Part shown: positions 22,497 through 33,225 of the stretch, in pieces
Numbering within the stretch: position 1 is the stretch's first letter
Layout: every line of letters begins with the position of its first letter
Origin: Phyllostachys edulis
Taxonomy: Eukaryota > Streptophyta > Magnoliopsida > Poales > Poaceae
NCBI GenBank assembly: GCA_036346405.1
Contig: CM070568.1
Coordinates: forward strand, 5,276,221 to 5,340,220
Length of the DNA: 64,000 nucleotides
Direction of reading: 5' to 3'
Translations under genes and position numbers: made by a program
Notes under the pieces: model-generated
The model's database searches: none
Told to the model about the DNA's origin: nothing
The model's input: only the letters and a program-made list of their open reading frames with translations

Positions 22497-24200
22497 TATC
22501 ATTTATGAAGATTGAAGTGAACATCTAAATAAAATCTGATGAATAATAACTTGTCAATGGTAACGACTAATGAACGCGCTTTGTGACAATACATTTGCAT
22601 CATCAAAACCAATCACTCAATTAAATTTCTAGTGCAATCAATTCCATTCATCGCTCAAAATTGACGTCGCCTCCCCAAATTTACTTGCACCGACCACCAA
22701 TCAACCACCCCTCTTCCTCCCACATCGGCAATGCAACGCGCAGAACCTCATGCACGTGGCGTCAGAAGGTAACTCGCTCTCTCCTCCTTATTCCCGTGGG
22801 ATTGATTGTTTCCGATCCGCCTCCACCGCTTTGCTCGAATCACAAATTAGATGGTTGGATTGGTTAGGTTTGTGCCCAATTACTTGATGTATGCACGAAT
22901 TGGGGAGTTGTTAGTCGCCGTCAGGAAAGCAAAACCTTGAGAATCCCTATTGGGAGTTGGCGTGTGCTCAAATTTTTGCAAACTTTACTCTTCCAAATGA
23001 CCAATTTGCTAGGCCCCGATTAATTAGAGGATTATATACGGTATTAAGAAGGTTTGGAGAGTTAATGGATTAGCTTAAGGTTGTGTATAGCACATCTAGG
23101 CAATTTGAGAGTGGAAGTTATAGCCTCACTAATGATGGCGAGATCTATTTACTGAAGCGCCACATTTGGATGGAATTCAAGCAAAGAAAATTTAATCGAA
23201 TGATTTGTTTTGATGATGCAACCGACTAGTGTATTGTCACTAGGGGTGGATAACGAGCTTACTATTTCGGCTTCGGCTCGTTAAGACTCGTTAAGAAAAC
23301 GAGCTCGGCTCGGCTCGGCCGTTAAGATAACGAGCAGAAAGCGAGGTTTCGGCTCGTTAAAAACTTCGAACTCGACTCGTTAGGCTCGTTAAGGAATTGA
23401 CATCCGTAATTAAAAACTCGAACTCGGCTCGTTAGGCTCGTTAATGAATTGACATCCGCTGGCAGATGCGGGAGGCCGGAGCCTAGGACCAGAGAGTGAG
23501 GTGGCGGTGGCGGATGCTTTGAGGTCGGGAGCAGGAGGCGGCGGTGGCGGACGCGGAGGCCGGGAGCTCGGACCCGAGCAGAGGCGGCAGAAGTGATGCG
23601 GAGGCCAGAGCCCAGACCGGGCAGAGGCGGTGGCGGATGCGGAGGCCGGAGCCCGGACCGAGCAGAGGTGGCGAAAGAGGGACGGGACCAGAGCAGGAGG
23701 TGGTGGAAGAGTGAGGCCGGACCGAGTAGGAGGTGGTGGTGGAGCGCGTGGAAGCGGGAGGCTGGAGCCGGACCGTGAGAGCAGGTTGCCAGGATGGCCG
23801 GCCGGGGCGGCTGCGCGATGGCAGAAAGTGGGGGCGGGGACAGTCACGGGGTGAATGAAGGAAGGAGTTAGGGTTGCGCACGCATCCGGGCCGGCGCCGC
23901 TGGTGACTTCAGTGAGTGGTGAAGTGGATCGCGACGGTGAAATGCAAACGAAGCTAAACGAGTTAACGAGTAACTCGCGAGCCAACTTCGCTCGGCCGTT
24001 AAGATAACGAGTTTTTTGGCCGGCTCGGCTCGGTTCGAAGTTCGAGCCGAGCCCTTAACGAGCCGAGCTAGCTCGCGAGTTTCGAGCTTTTTTTTCCACC
24101 CTTAATTGTCACAGATGACGTTCATTAGTCATTACCATTGACAAGTTATTTGAGATCAGATTTTATTTAGATGTTCACTTCAATCTCCATAAATGATAAG
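22497..24200. mobile_element. MULE-like element with a hAT inserted in one arm
   Basis: The outer left arm (22497-about 22670) is repeated in inverted form at the right. The right copy is broken by the hAT at 23241-24104: its outer part is 24105-24200 and its inner part about 23175-23240. Shared landmarks are TCATTTATG(A/G)AGATTGAAG, GAACATCTAAATAAAATCTG, AATAACTTGTCAATGGTAA and GCATCATCAAAAC. Inside, 22700-22770 has an ATG-led stretch ending at a GT donor (GTCAGAAG/GTAACT) that looks like a captured gene 5' end. The flanking target duplication was not identified. Confidence 0.6.
23241..24104. mobile_element. Non-autonomous hAT element with GC-rich minisatellite
   Basis: An 864-bp element starting TAGGGGTGGATAACGAGC and ending TTTTTTTTCCACCCTTA, flanked by a perfect 8-bp duplication ATTGTCAC (23233-23240 and 24105-24112). 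Subterminal regions are packed with GGCTCGTTAA and CGAGCTCGGCTCGG words. The interior (23465-23790) is a GC-rich degenerate minisatellite of GGAGGCCGGAGC and CGAGCAGAGG units. The 191-codon minus-strand ORF across it is Pro/Ser/Ala-rich low complexity and is not taken as a gene. Confidence 0.93.
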
Positions 24201-24524
24201 TTGATAACCTCCCAACATCTTGAAAAAAAATGGCCTTAACATGTATATATGACTAGACAATGTTTGGCAAACTTATGATATTTGTCTGACTCCGACCTGC
24301 AACAGCATAGGACACTTACAAGTAATTCATGAATCATGCAATAGTTACGTAGTTATCAATAAGTTTACCTCCTAAATCTTTCTTGAAAGAGAGGAACTCA
24401 TGTTTCAACAAGAGTTCAGAGAGAAATATACACACACACTCACATGATGCTGCAGCTCAGACTAGAATATGCACTTGTCTAGTAGTACCCATACCCGTGC
24501 ATAAATCAGTTCTTGTTCATAAAC

Positions 24525-24615
24525 AAATCACTGCTACATTGAAGTGATTGAACCACCAAGACGAAGCCTACAAATCACTACTACATTGAAGTGATCAAAC
24601 CAAGACGAAGCCTAG
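24525..24615. repeat. Imperfect ~47-bp tandem duplication
   Basis: Units 24525-24571 and 24572-24615 share AAATCACT(G/A)CTACATTG and CCAAGACGAAGCCTA, with a 3-bp deletion in the second. Confidence 0.9.
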
Positions 24616-24859
24616 AAGCATATAAGATCTAGCTACATCTCATATTTCTAAACCACTCGACGATTAATGTGCTTGTGAGTTTCTGAGGGAAAACGGAAAT
24701 ATCTTGGGCACGAGCAGATTGGATTGCCCGGGGAAAAAACCCCAAGAAATCTCCTCCTCCCAAGAACACTCGCTCACAGGCCCATCACACCAACATCAAT
24801 AACTTTAGAAGTCAATTGATTCACACGCAGAAATCCACCGTGTGCAATAACTCATCCAT

Positions 24860-25577
24860 GCTACGGCCAAAGTCGCAGCCGGGAATCTCCGGGAAGTCGT
24901 AGTCCAACAAGAAGAAACAGGGACACGGACAGAAGTGCACCTCCGACGCGGACGAATGCGATGGAGGGGAGGGGGGATGTGAGTGCCGTACGTGGTGCGT
25001 CGCCGGGGAGCTCGGAGCGCAGATCTCGACGCGAGGCGACGCCGTCCGCCCCACACCAACGCCGGCCGTGGAGCGTAGCCGGAGCCCTCCGCTCGTTGCC
25101 GGTTTCCGCCGTCGCTAGATCCAGCGGATTGGAGGTTGAAAGAAGTAAAAAATCTGGAGAATGAAACTCAACACTGGTGACGGGTATGAACTGGGCAGAT
25201 GGGTAATACCCTCCCCATACGGGCATACCCTATTACTTACTGTATATAGTGGGTATACCCGAACTCTAGTATACCCATACCCGACCCGTTCCTCGTGGGT
25301 AATAAAGCCCTAGGCGTAGATGCTTGGCCCAAGACAAAAAGCCCATTCAATGGCTGAGCCTCTCGGCCCGGCCCGGCCCATCTTCTCGCCCACCTCTGGG
25401 GGATCATGAAAGAAACCCTGAGGTACTTCGACGGCAGCCGCCAATTCCATTCCGAAAGGGAACTCCTCTTCTCCTATCCCCTCCCTCCGTCCACCGGCTC
25501 CGGCCGCCCACCTTCGCACCGTCCTGTTCCGCCAAAACCCGTCGCCGCGCCCTTCTCTTCCTTCACGGAGACAGCTG
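24860..25577. promoter_or_regulatory. Shared head-to-head promoter region
   Basis: This interval separates the VPS37 side (minus) from the WD40 gene start (25578). The half next to the WD40 gene has GGCCCA/AGCCCA words (site II type, TGGGCY on the other strand) at 25325-25331, 25340-25346 and 25375-25381, and a telo-box-like AAACCCT at 25413-25419. This pair is known in plant ribosome-biogenesis promoters and fits a GRWD1 gene. The VPS37-proximal half (24860-25160) is GC-rich and may hold the VPS37 5' UTR. A short minus-strand ORF there ending GCDFGRSMDELLHTVDFCV is not recognised. Confidence 0.5.
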
Positions 25578-28500
25578 ATGGGTCGCACCATCAAGAGGGC
25601 CAAGAAGGCCAAATCCAAGAACAAGACCAAGGTACGCGGCTATATATATCAAATTGCGTTCGATGCAATTTTTTTTCTGTGCTGCAAGTTTTGATCTTTG
25701 CTTGCGCCCTAATTTTGCTATTTTCTTGGTTTCAAGAGAGGTGAAGCTTCATCGTCTTCTAATCCTGCGGTGGCTTCTGGCCCAGCTAAGGTGACGGAGA
25801 CATAACTCATCCTTACTTATAAACAGATGCATGCACGGATCATTTCTTTTCCTTACAAGTTTTGGCTTTTAATCTCTTCTTTTGATAAGAAGATGTGGAT
25901 TGTTCTTGTTTCTATGTGCGAATCACACTCAACTAGTGGTTCGTTCTTTTTAGGTATGGCAACCGGGTGTAGATGCACTGGAAGAGGGGGAGGAGCTCCA
26001 GTTTGATCCTGAGGCTTACAATTATCTCCGAGGATTTAGCATTGGCTGGCCTTGCTTGAGGTAAAATTTCTCCTCAACGGGCGTTGTTCATGTCCTAATT
26101 AGAATCCAAGATATCGTGGTCTATTCCCAATGATTTACCCTTCCATTGTAGCTTTGATGTTGTGCGCGATCAACTTGGGCTTGTCCGATCAGAGTTCCCA
26201 CATACATTATACGGCGTTGCTGGAACTCAGGTTGCATTTCTCTTTACCCCCTTCAAAATCTAGATGTAGAATATTCCCACCTCTATGTAAGTATGTAGTA
26301 CAATTGATGGTGCCTGTTACCAACAAATTGGGATTGCTCTTCAGTTCTGCCACATAGTGACTCTTTGATATTCTAAATCATACATGTACTGGTATATTTT
26401 AGTTTCTAGGTTGATAGCTAATCATGTATGTTTTGAGTCTTACTTGTACGGCAATTCTCATGGGAGAGTGTTGCAATGTTGCCTATTTGTAACAAAATGC
26501 TATTGCTTAACATTAAACACAGAAAAACTATGTCATAAACATATGATAATGCTTCCTGCCACTTATAGCATAATGTTGCCATGGTGTTTCATTGCTATTC
26601 CTGTTACTGGTTGAACATGTGCTTGCCCATAGTCTCCATGAAATTATGATAGCTTGCAAGTAAGCTCCAACTTGGTTTGCTAAAACATAAGCGTGACATT
26701 TAACATTAATGATGATCTCACACTGGGTTTTTGAGCTTGAAGAAATGACATGATATTGATGGAATTTCACGTAATTATGTCATTGACTCATGACAAGAAA
26801 CTTTTTGTCCTTGTTTACCAGCTCTGTTCATTTTTTTCCAATATAAATATTTTTGCGCACTCCAGTGCTCCACAACCCAAAGAATCAATCTTTTGTGAAC
26901 ATAGTTTGTCTCTTTATACTAAGAACTTGACTTTTTTTTTTCAGGCTGAGAAGGCTTCATGGAATTACGTTGGTATTTTCAAGCTTTCAAACATAAATGG
27001 GAAGAAACGGGAACCTGTACCAGCTTCAGCAGTTGATGGTGACAATGATATGGATAGCGACAGCAGCAGTGATGAAGAAGATGAAGAAATCAACGAAGAT
27101 ACAAAGCCCATTGTACAAGTATGTTCTTTCCAAGTTCGAAACTCGAAATTTTTCCATGGAAGTAATTGTTTCAGAATTCAGCATGGCCCTTTGATAGCTT
27201 ATAATTTGTTCTGTTGTACCAGCTAAAAAAGGTGGCTCACGCGGGTGTGTAAATCGGATTCGCCAATGACTCAACAACCGCATCTATGTGCTACATGGGG
27301 AGACACAGGCCATGTTCAGGTAATTCATTTTGCCCCTCACATTTCTCTTTTATTTACTGTAATGGTTGGCCCACTCAACTTGTAGACTAATCCCGAGTCT
27401 CAAAAAAATAAAAAACTTGTACATCAATCCCCTATCCTATTTGCCCTGGAACAGAACGTATAGAATATGCATAGTATTTCCTTTTGAAAAACTTGCCCAA
27501 GAACAGAATGTACGGCACCGACTACTTCTTTGTGTATAATTATTAACTGACCATTCTATTGCTACATATGCAGGTGTGGGACTTCAGCTCCTTCCTTAAC
27601 TCATTAGTAGATTCAGGAACAGTTGCACACAAAGAAGATGACATAATCCATAATCATGTACCTGTGAAAATATTTGGTGGCCATAAAGATGAAGGCTATG
27701 CAATTGATTGGAGTCCACTTGTTACTGGAAGACTTGTTTCGGTGCGCATTAGATCTTAACCATGTTACAGTGTTTGTCCTCTACTGTGGTGTTTAAAATG
27801 TTACCATGTTAATGTATCATGTGGATCTCTGTCCTGTGTTCATAAATCAGCAGTGTCATTTAGTTTGGTATATGGAAACTGATGTAGATCAATTTAATGC
27901 TTTGTCTATGCAGGTGATTGCAACAAGTGCATTCACCTGTGGGAGCCGACTTCAAACAATTGGAACGTAGATACAAAACCATTTGTTGGACACACTGCAA
28001 GCGTGGAAGATCTACAGGCATGACATTGAATGATGTATCATATATCTACTCCTATGTGCTCTAGAAAATTTGATTATCTCAACTATTATAATTATATCCT
28101 TGCAGTGGAGTCCCACAGAAGCCGACATATTTGCCTCTTGTTCAGTGGATGGAACAATATCTATATGGGATATACGGGAAGGGAAGAAACCATGTATTTC
28201 TGTTAAGGCTCACAATGCTGATGTGAATGTTATATCATGGAATCGGTATATCTAATGAAAAAATTTATTGTCTTCATGAGCACTATCATTTCTTCTGCAT
28301 AATATTTTATACATATTTTGACTTTCATTATCAGGCTTGCTAGCTGTATGGTAGCTTCAGGATGTGATGATGGCAGTTTCTCAATTCGTGATCTTAGATT
28401 AATCAAGGTACTTTCGCCTTGATAAAGCACATTTTTTATGCTTGTTAGTTTCAGACAACCCACTTAACTGGCGTTTTCTCTATCTGTGTGGTTATGTTTT

Positions 28501-29551
28501 TGTTGGGCTTCTGGTTGCCTCCTGTCTATGTATTTAATATTCAGAAAGAAACAAGTGACTGGGTCTTTTGAAGATAATACAACCTTCTCAAGGATGAAAA
28601 TATGGCATGTTGTTGCTACTAGATTTGTCAAGTTAGATATATGCTGGTAGTATATAGTACATACATCGTGACTCTTGTGCAAAAATTAGTGCAGCTAGAC
28701 TGCTACCTACTACCTAGTATGTTATATTACCATTTTTGGCTTTATATACAACCAATAATAGTTTCTTCTGTTTGCCATTATTATTTAGTATAATAGTATT
28801 GCTTGTGAATGATATATTCACATCAAATCTTTTTCCCTTATGCTTTCTATTGTACTGGTAGGATGACTCCTTGGTAGCACATTTTGAATACCACAAGCAC
28901 CCGATTACATCTGTGGAATGGAGTCCACATGAAGCATCAACATTGGCTGTATCATCTGCTGACCATCAACTGACGTAAGTCGCCTTGCCTCCTTCCCTCC
29001 TTTCATATGTTTTAAGTGCGCCAAATTGCCTAAATGTTTTGCCTACTATTCTCTGATACCTCGAATTGCTTTGCTATAACATCCTGAATTGTTTGTGTCT
29101 TCAGAATTTGGGATCTTTCATTGGAAAAAGATGCAGAAGAGGAGGCCGAATTCAAAGCAAAGATGAAAGAGCAGGCAAATGCTCCTGAAGATTTGCCCCC
29201 ACAACTTCTCTTTGTTCATCAGGTACTATTATCACATTTCTTGTGACAAATTAATTTTTTGCTCACTTTCTTATCAAGGTGTTAAACATCACCAGTTCGT
29301 GGCCTCATTAAAATGGCTATTCTTTTTCATTGTCATCTTTTGTGGCTGAAGCATTTATCCTAAACAGCATTGTTGCTTGCAAAGAATCATTTATATGATA
29401 TTCATTGTTTTTATGTGCAGGGCCAGAAAGATTTGAAAGAATTACACTGGCACCCACAGATACCTGGGATGATCGATCGACAGCAGCTGATGGCTTCAAC
29501 GTGTTGACGCCTAGCAACATTGATACAACCATTCCATCAGCTGGGGCATAG
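25578..29551 (+). CDS. GRWD1/RRB1-type WD40 protein, with four frameshifting deletions
   Basis: Glutamate-rich WD-repeat protein of the GRWD1/yeast RRB1 group, a nuclear chaperone in 60S ribosome assembly. Exons: 25578-25631, 25737-25790, 25954-26060, 26152-26230, 26945-27118, 27223-27319, 27574-27741, 27914-28017, 28106-28245, 28335-28407, 28862-28974, 29105-29222 and 29421-29551. Order: basic N-terminus (MGRTIKRAKKAKSK), histone-binding-like segment with FDPEAYNYLRGFSIGWPC, acidic stretch DSSSDEEDEEINED, then WD blocks ending VWDFSS, IHLWEP, ISIWDI, FSIRDL and IWDLSL. The intron after 28017 has a GC donor (CAG/GCATGA). Four 1-bp deletions break the frame: near 27247 and 27263 in exon 6, at the exon 7/8 join, and near 29473 in exon 13. 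Everything else is conserved, so this is a fresh pseudogene or consensus error. Confidence 0.85.
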
Positions 29552-30655
29552 GTACCTATGGAAGCACCATTCAGCTAATTCCAGGGTTACGAATTCATGA
29601 ATTAAATTCCCAACCAGGCAAAGAGTATGTGATACTGCGAGTATCGGTTTTTAATAGCGTGTATCCCAGACGTGTTTTTTCTTTTGTAGGGGTAACTTAT
29701 CTCAGTTTTGTGTAATGTATTATGGACCTTTGTTTGAGGATAATGAGAAGTGTTGACTTATTGAAATGCTCTGCTATATAGAAGATACGATTAATATATG
29801 TTCATCCTTTTGCTAGCATCCTGGATGATATAGGACAGTACTGCTCTCTATCTTACCTCGACCGAAAGGTCTCTTTTTTTCTTAGATTAAGAGGTTTTAT
29901 CTTCTGAGAATTGAGCTGGATGTGGGGCCGGTACCGATCAGGCCGAAAGTCTGATCTTGCAGCAAAATTAAGTCGGCCAAACATCTGCATTCCTGCAAAA
30001 CTGTTTGGTTCTTGAGAACCTTGCAGCTAGCAGCCTAGTTGGTGTTGGTGCCGAGCTATTTTAGTTGAGCTCCTTTGTGGATTGCACAACACATTCATCT
30101 TAGCGTAGGTATGGCACTTTTGCACCTGGCAGCCAATTGTGAGTAGTCAGCAAAGTTTCTGTGATTAGGAATCAGGTTTTGGCAGTTGTAGCATCATCTT
30201 TTTGCTGTGATTATGGCTCACTGACAGGCACTACTACTGCTCGCAGTCTGGAACACAAGTCTTGTAAAGCGTTGTCGGTGATTTGGTGCAAATTAGCTTT
30301 ATTCGTTTGGGAAAATTTGGCAGCCTCCCGTAGTTATATGCTGCAATATATGCTTGCTTTGGAGTAAAATAAGATGTCTCAGCACATCTGCTTTCTCTCA
30401 TGAAAGAAAAGCAATTGAACAGTTTCGAAGCTTTTCTATTATTATTATGTGGTCATATTCCATGGTAACCATGGTGCTATTTTACATTGAAAACTCGTGT
30501 TGATCGTTCATAAGCTTTTCCTTGCTTGGAAACAAGTTGTTTTTAACAAGCTACGTATCAACCAAACAAAAAGGCACTTCCTTTCAGGGAGGGAGGATTA
30601 GTATCTTTCCCGTCTTGTTGAGTTTGTTGCATACAGAGAGATATTGTGCTTCTTA
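29552..30655. other. WD40 gene 3' flank
   Basis: Contains the 3' UTR of the WD40 gene in its first ~200 bp. The rest is intergenic sequence without a supported gene. Confidence 0.4.
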
Positions 30656-30948
30656 GGGCATCTCTAATGCAAGAGCCGCTTAAGAAGGTGCTTAGAAAAA
30701 CGAAGTAAGTTATGTAACCAAGCATTCATCTAAGAGTCTTAACCATTCAATGTAAACATTCTTCTTGTTGGTACTTACTTAGTTCTCCTGCAATGGTTGA
30801 ATGGACGATTACAAGTGGAGCAATTCGTAAGCAGACTCCTAGCCAAGCAACGATTCCACTTTTTAAGCATCTATAGTTGTTTTAGGTGGCAAAGAAAACC
30901 GGATTTTTTCTCTAAGCACCTATCTAAACACCTGTGTTGGAGATGGCC
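30656..30948. mobile_element. Tourist (PIF/Harbinger) MITE
   Basis: A 293-bp element with inverted ends GGGCATCTCTAATGC and GTGTTGGAGATGGCC, flanked by TTA on both sides (30653-30655 and 30949-30951). The TTA duplication and the GG...CC ends are the Tourist signature. Confidence 0.88.
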
Positions 30949-31074
30949 TTAGAGGCTGCTTCTCTTGAGTGAAATACTATTCCATCATGTGACAGCTGTT
31001 TCTCTCTACATCTTGTTACGAAAGTATTTTTATTGACAAATAAAGCATCTTGTTGTCTAGGAGCCCACATATTA

Positions 31075-32125
31075 CTCCTCTGTTCTTTTTTATTTCGACT
31101 TTTTCGCTCTGTTTCTTTTTACTTGATATTTTTTATTTTTTAGGGTCTCATGATAGGACCATGACCGTTAGTTTTTATAATTTTATATTAAGATGTACTA
31201 ATATAATTATAATATTATGTGTACCTTTGACATTGGCAGGATGCCTGATTCTCTGACGCGTGTGTGGAGTTTGGTTAGATGGATTCTCTGCTGGGGTGAG
31301 AAAACTAATAACAGTAGGGGTAGCTGCAATTCTTTGGAGGATTTGGAAAACAAGAATACTGCTTGTTTCCAACGAAAAAATGCCTTGTGATCCTTCACGT
31401 GCTGTGCTCTCTGTCTGTGTTTGTAGTGAACAATGGGCTGGATTACAGAAGGGCGAGGCGCGCGTCATCCTGAAGAAGGGATCCCAGGCGGCTTTGGCAA
31501 GTTACGACTGAGGATTGGGCGCAGAGGATCTACGATAGATGAGTAGTATAAATGATCTCTACCGTCTATTCAAAAAATCAAAAGCTAAGATAAAGTGCTA
31601 TATTATTTTTGCCAACAGCATTTTTCGTCTTGCTACAGGTTTTTTTTTACTGCAAGCACACCTCACTCTCTCGCGAAACACTGTTCATCTGGATCCTACG
31701 ACTGAGGCTTTGAACAGAAGGCATGGATGATAGCCCTGTTGTTTCTGTTCAAGTGTAGGGGTATTTTAGTGCTTCTGTTGGCGAGTATTGGTGAAAGTCA
31801 GGAGTGGTAAACACTAGGTGGTTTTGTTTGTTTGGTGTAGGTTCTGGTTTGTAAGATGGCAGTGGTGGCGGATGGTTTCTGAAGCTGGCTGATCACCTTT
31901 ACTTTCTGCTTAAGAACTTGTAACCTCGAGCAATTTCAATAATGAAATAGGGAGATATGAGCCTGATTCAGAAAAATAAAATAAAATTATAATACTACGA
32001 AAGTATTTTTAACGACAAATCTATTGATATAATTTTTAAATAGTCAATCTAAATAGTTTTAAACCTATTGACGGTCAACCTTTAGAAAGTTTGACAGCAC
32101 AGCACGGATTCTAAGACCTTGTCAG
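31075..32125. mobile_element. Stowaway MITE split by a LINE
   Basis: The left half (31075-31217, after a TA) and right half (31985-about 32125) together match the reverse complement of the Stowaway at 1696-1946. Shared words include TATTTTTAACGACAAATCTA, ATAGTCAATCTAAATAGTTT and ACGGATTCTA. The right terminal repeat is degenerate, so its exact end is uncertain. The left terminal repeat appears partly duplicated (31080-31133). Confidence 0.75.
31218..31984 (+). mobile_element. 5'-truncated LINE inserted in the MITE
   Basis: The 3' end of a plant L1-type LINE. The plus-strand frame reads VAAILWRIWKTRILLVSNEK and then CSEQWAGLQKGEARVI, the conserved C-terminal zf-RVT region of ORF2, followed by a ~470-bp 3' UTR and an A-rich tail (AAAAATAAAATAAAA). 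It is flanked by a 13-bp duplication with one mismatch: AATTATAATATTA at 31205-31217 and AATTATAATACTA at 31985-31997. Only about 770 bp of the element was copied, as usual for target-primed reverse transcription. Confidence 0.85.
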
Positions 32126-32341
32126 TACCCCTAATGGTGAGATCATCACTCCTTCTTTGCTTCATAGTAAGCCATTTTTATGATCTCCAACCTTACTTTA
32201 GTTGAGGTTCTAAGTGCTGCCCAGAGGATGTGTCCATGTTCAGGACAGGACACATCAGTGTTTGTTTGATGTGGTACTAGTTCAACGAGCATAAAGAATT
32301 TCCTGGATGAACTCTTGAAGCTTGATACTAAAAAAAATAAA

Positions 32342-32487
32342 GGGTGAATTCTTTATATGCCACCGAAAGTTTGTCTCATCCCTTATATGCCACTCATTGT
32401 GTTATTGACATGTGGACCCTGACCCCACATGTCAATGACACAATCAGGGATTTCACTAAAATTTCAGTGGCATATAAGGAATTAATC
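32342..32487. mobile_element. Small palindromic MITE
   Basis: About 146 bp of hairpin-forming sequence. Outer pairs are CTTATATGCCACT and AGTGGCATATAAGG; the core pair is GTTATTGACATGTGG and CCACATGTCAATGACAC. A long palindrome built on these words is common in grass genomes. No target duplication was fixed. Confidence 0.65.
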
Positions 32488-32524
32488 CAAAAATAAATTG
32501 TTTGAATCTAGAATTGCAATGCAA

Positions 32525-32916
32525 GGACTTTGGTGTATTCTGATTTGATAGGGCCTTAGTTGTTGCAATGCAAGGCCAACTTACCTGCTATCAAATCCCT
32601 AAACAAGAAAGTTGTTCCAACTTACTTGCTATCACTAGATAAGATATATGACTCAATCATCGTCTGTTCGATTTGTTCCTTGTTGCAATGAAATGTGAGT
32701 CATTAACTGGCCAATATGGTGTGTCCTGGACTTTTGGTTTTCGAATTTCCCTATTTGATTTACTCCAAGGAAGTTGGAGCACAGGCTCATATATCTTATC
32801 TAGTGATAGCAGGTAAATTGAATTTGGTGTTCATGACACATCAATCGCTGGTAGCATGGACTTTTATGTACTCTGATTTGATAGGGCCCTAGTTGTTGCA
32901 ATGCAAGACCAAACTT
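32525..32916. repeat. Direct-repeat-flanked unit
   Basis: Two ~56-bp direct copies (32525-32581 and 32860-32916) share CTGATTTGATAGGGCC and TAGTTGTTGCAATGCAAG. Between them are inverted copies of CTTATCTAGTGATAGCA (near 32796) and TGCTATCACTAGATAAG (near 32627). It could be a small composite or a solo-LTR-like remnant. The family is unknown. Confidence 0.6.
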
Positions 32917-33225
32917 GGCTATAGGGTTTCTTTAGCTGTTGGCCTTAATTTAATGTTAATGTTAGATTTTTCTTGTAAAGTTCTAATCTTTTTTCACTAT
33001 CCTTTTGAGTAAAAGCCTAAGTTTTTTTTTAAAATAATCTTTTCCCCTAATGTTCCTTTGTAGTAATTTTTTTAATTTAAATTTTGGCTATTTGGGGCAC
33101 GACCAAGGTGGTGATCGACGATTGATTGAAGAGATATGACAATGGGTATGGAAGAGGCATGCCTTTGCGCCAACCAACAATCTTTGAGTGAAATTACGTA
33201 ACATGCCAATCCCTCCTAGCGCCGC

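Noticed and set aside
23410..23985. 191-codon proline-rich ORF on the minus strand
   Set aside because: It lies wholly inside a hAT element and translates a GC-rich minisatellite. Open frames occur on both strands.
24805..25226. Overlapping minus-strand ORFs ending MDELLHTVDFCV
   Set aside because: GC-rich promoter or UTR sequence between two head-to-head genes, with no recognised domain and several overlapping frames. They could include VPS37 5' sequence but are not supported as a gene.
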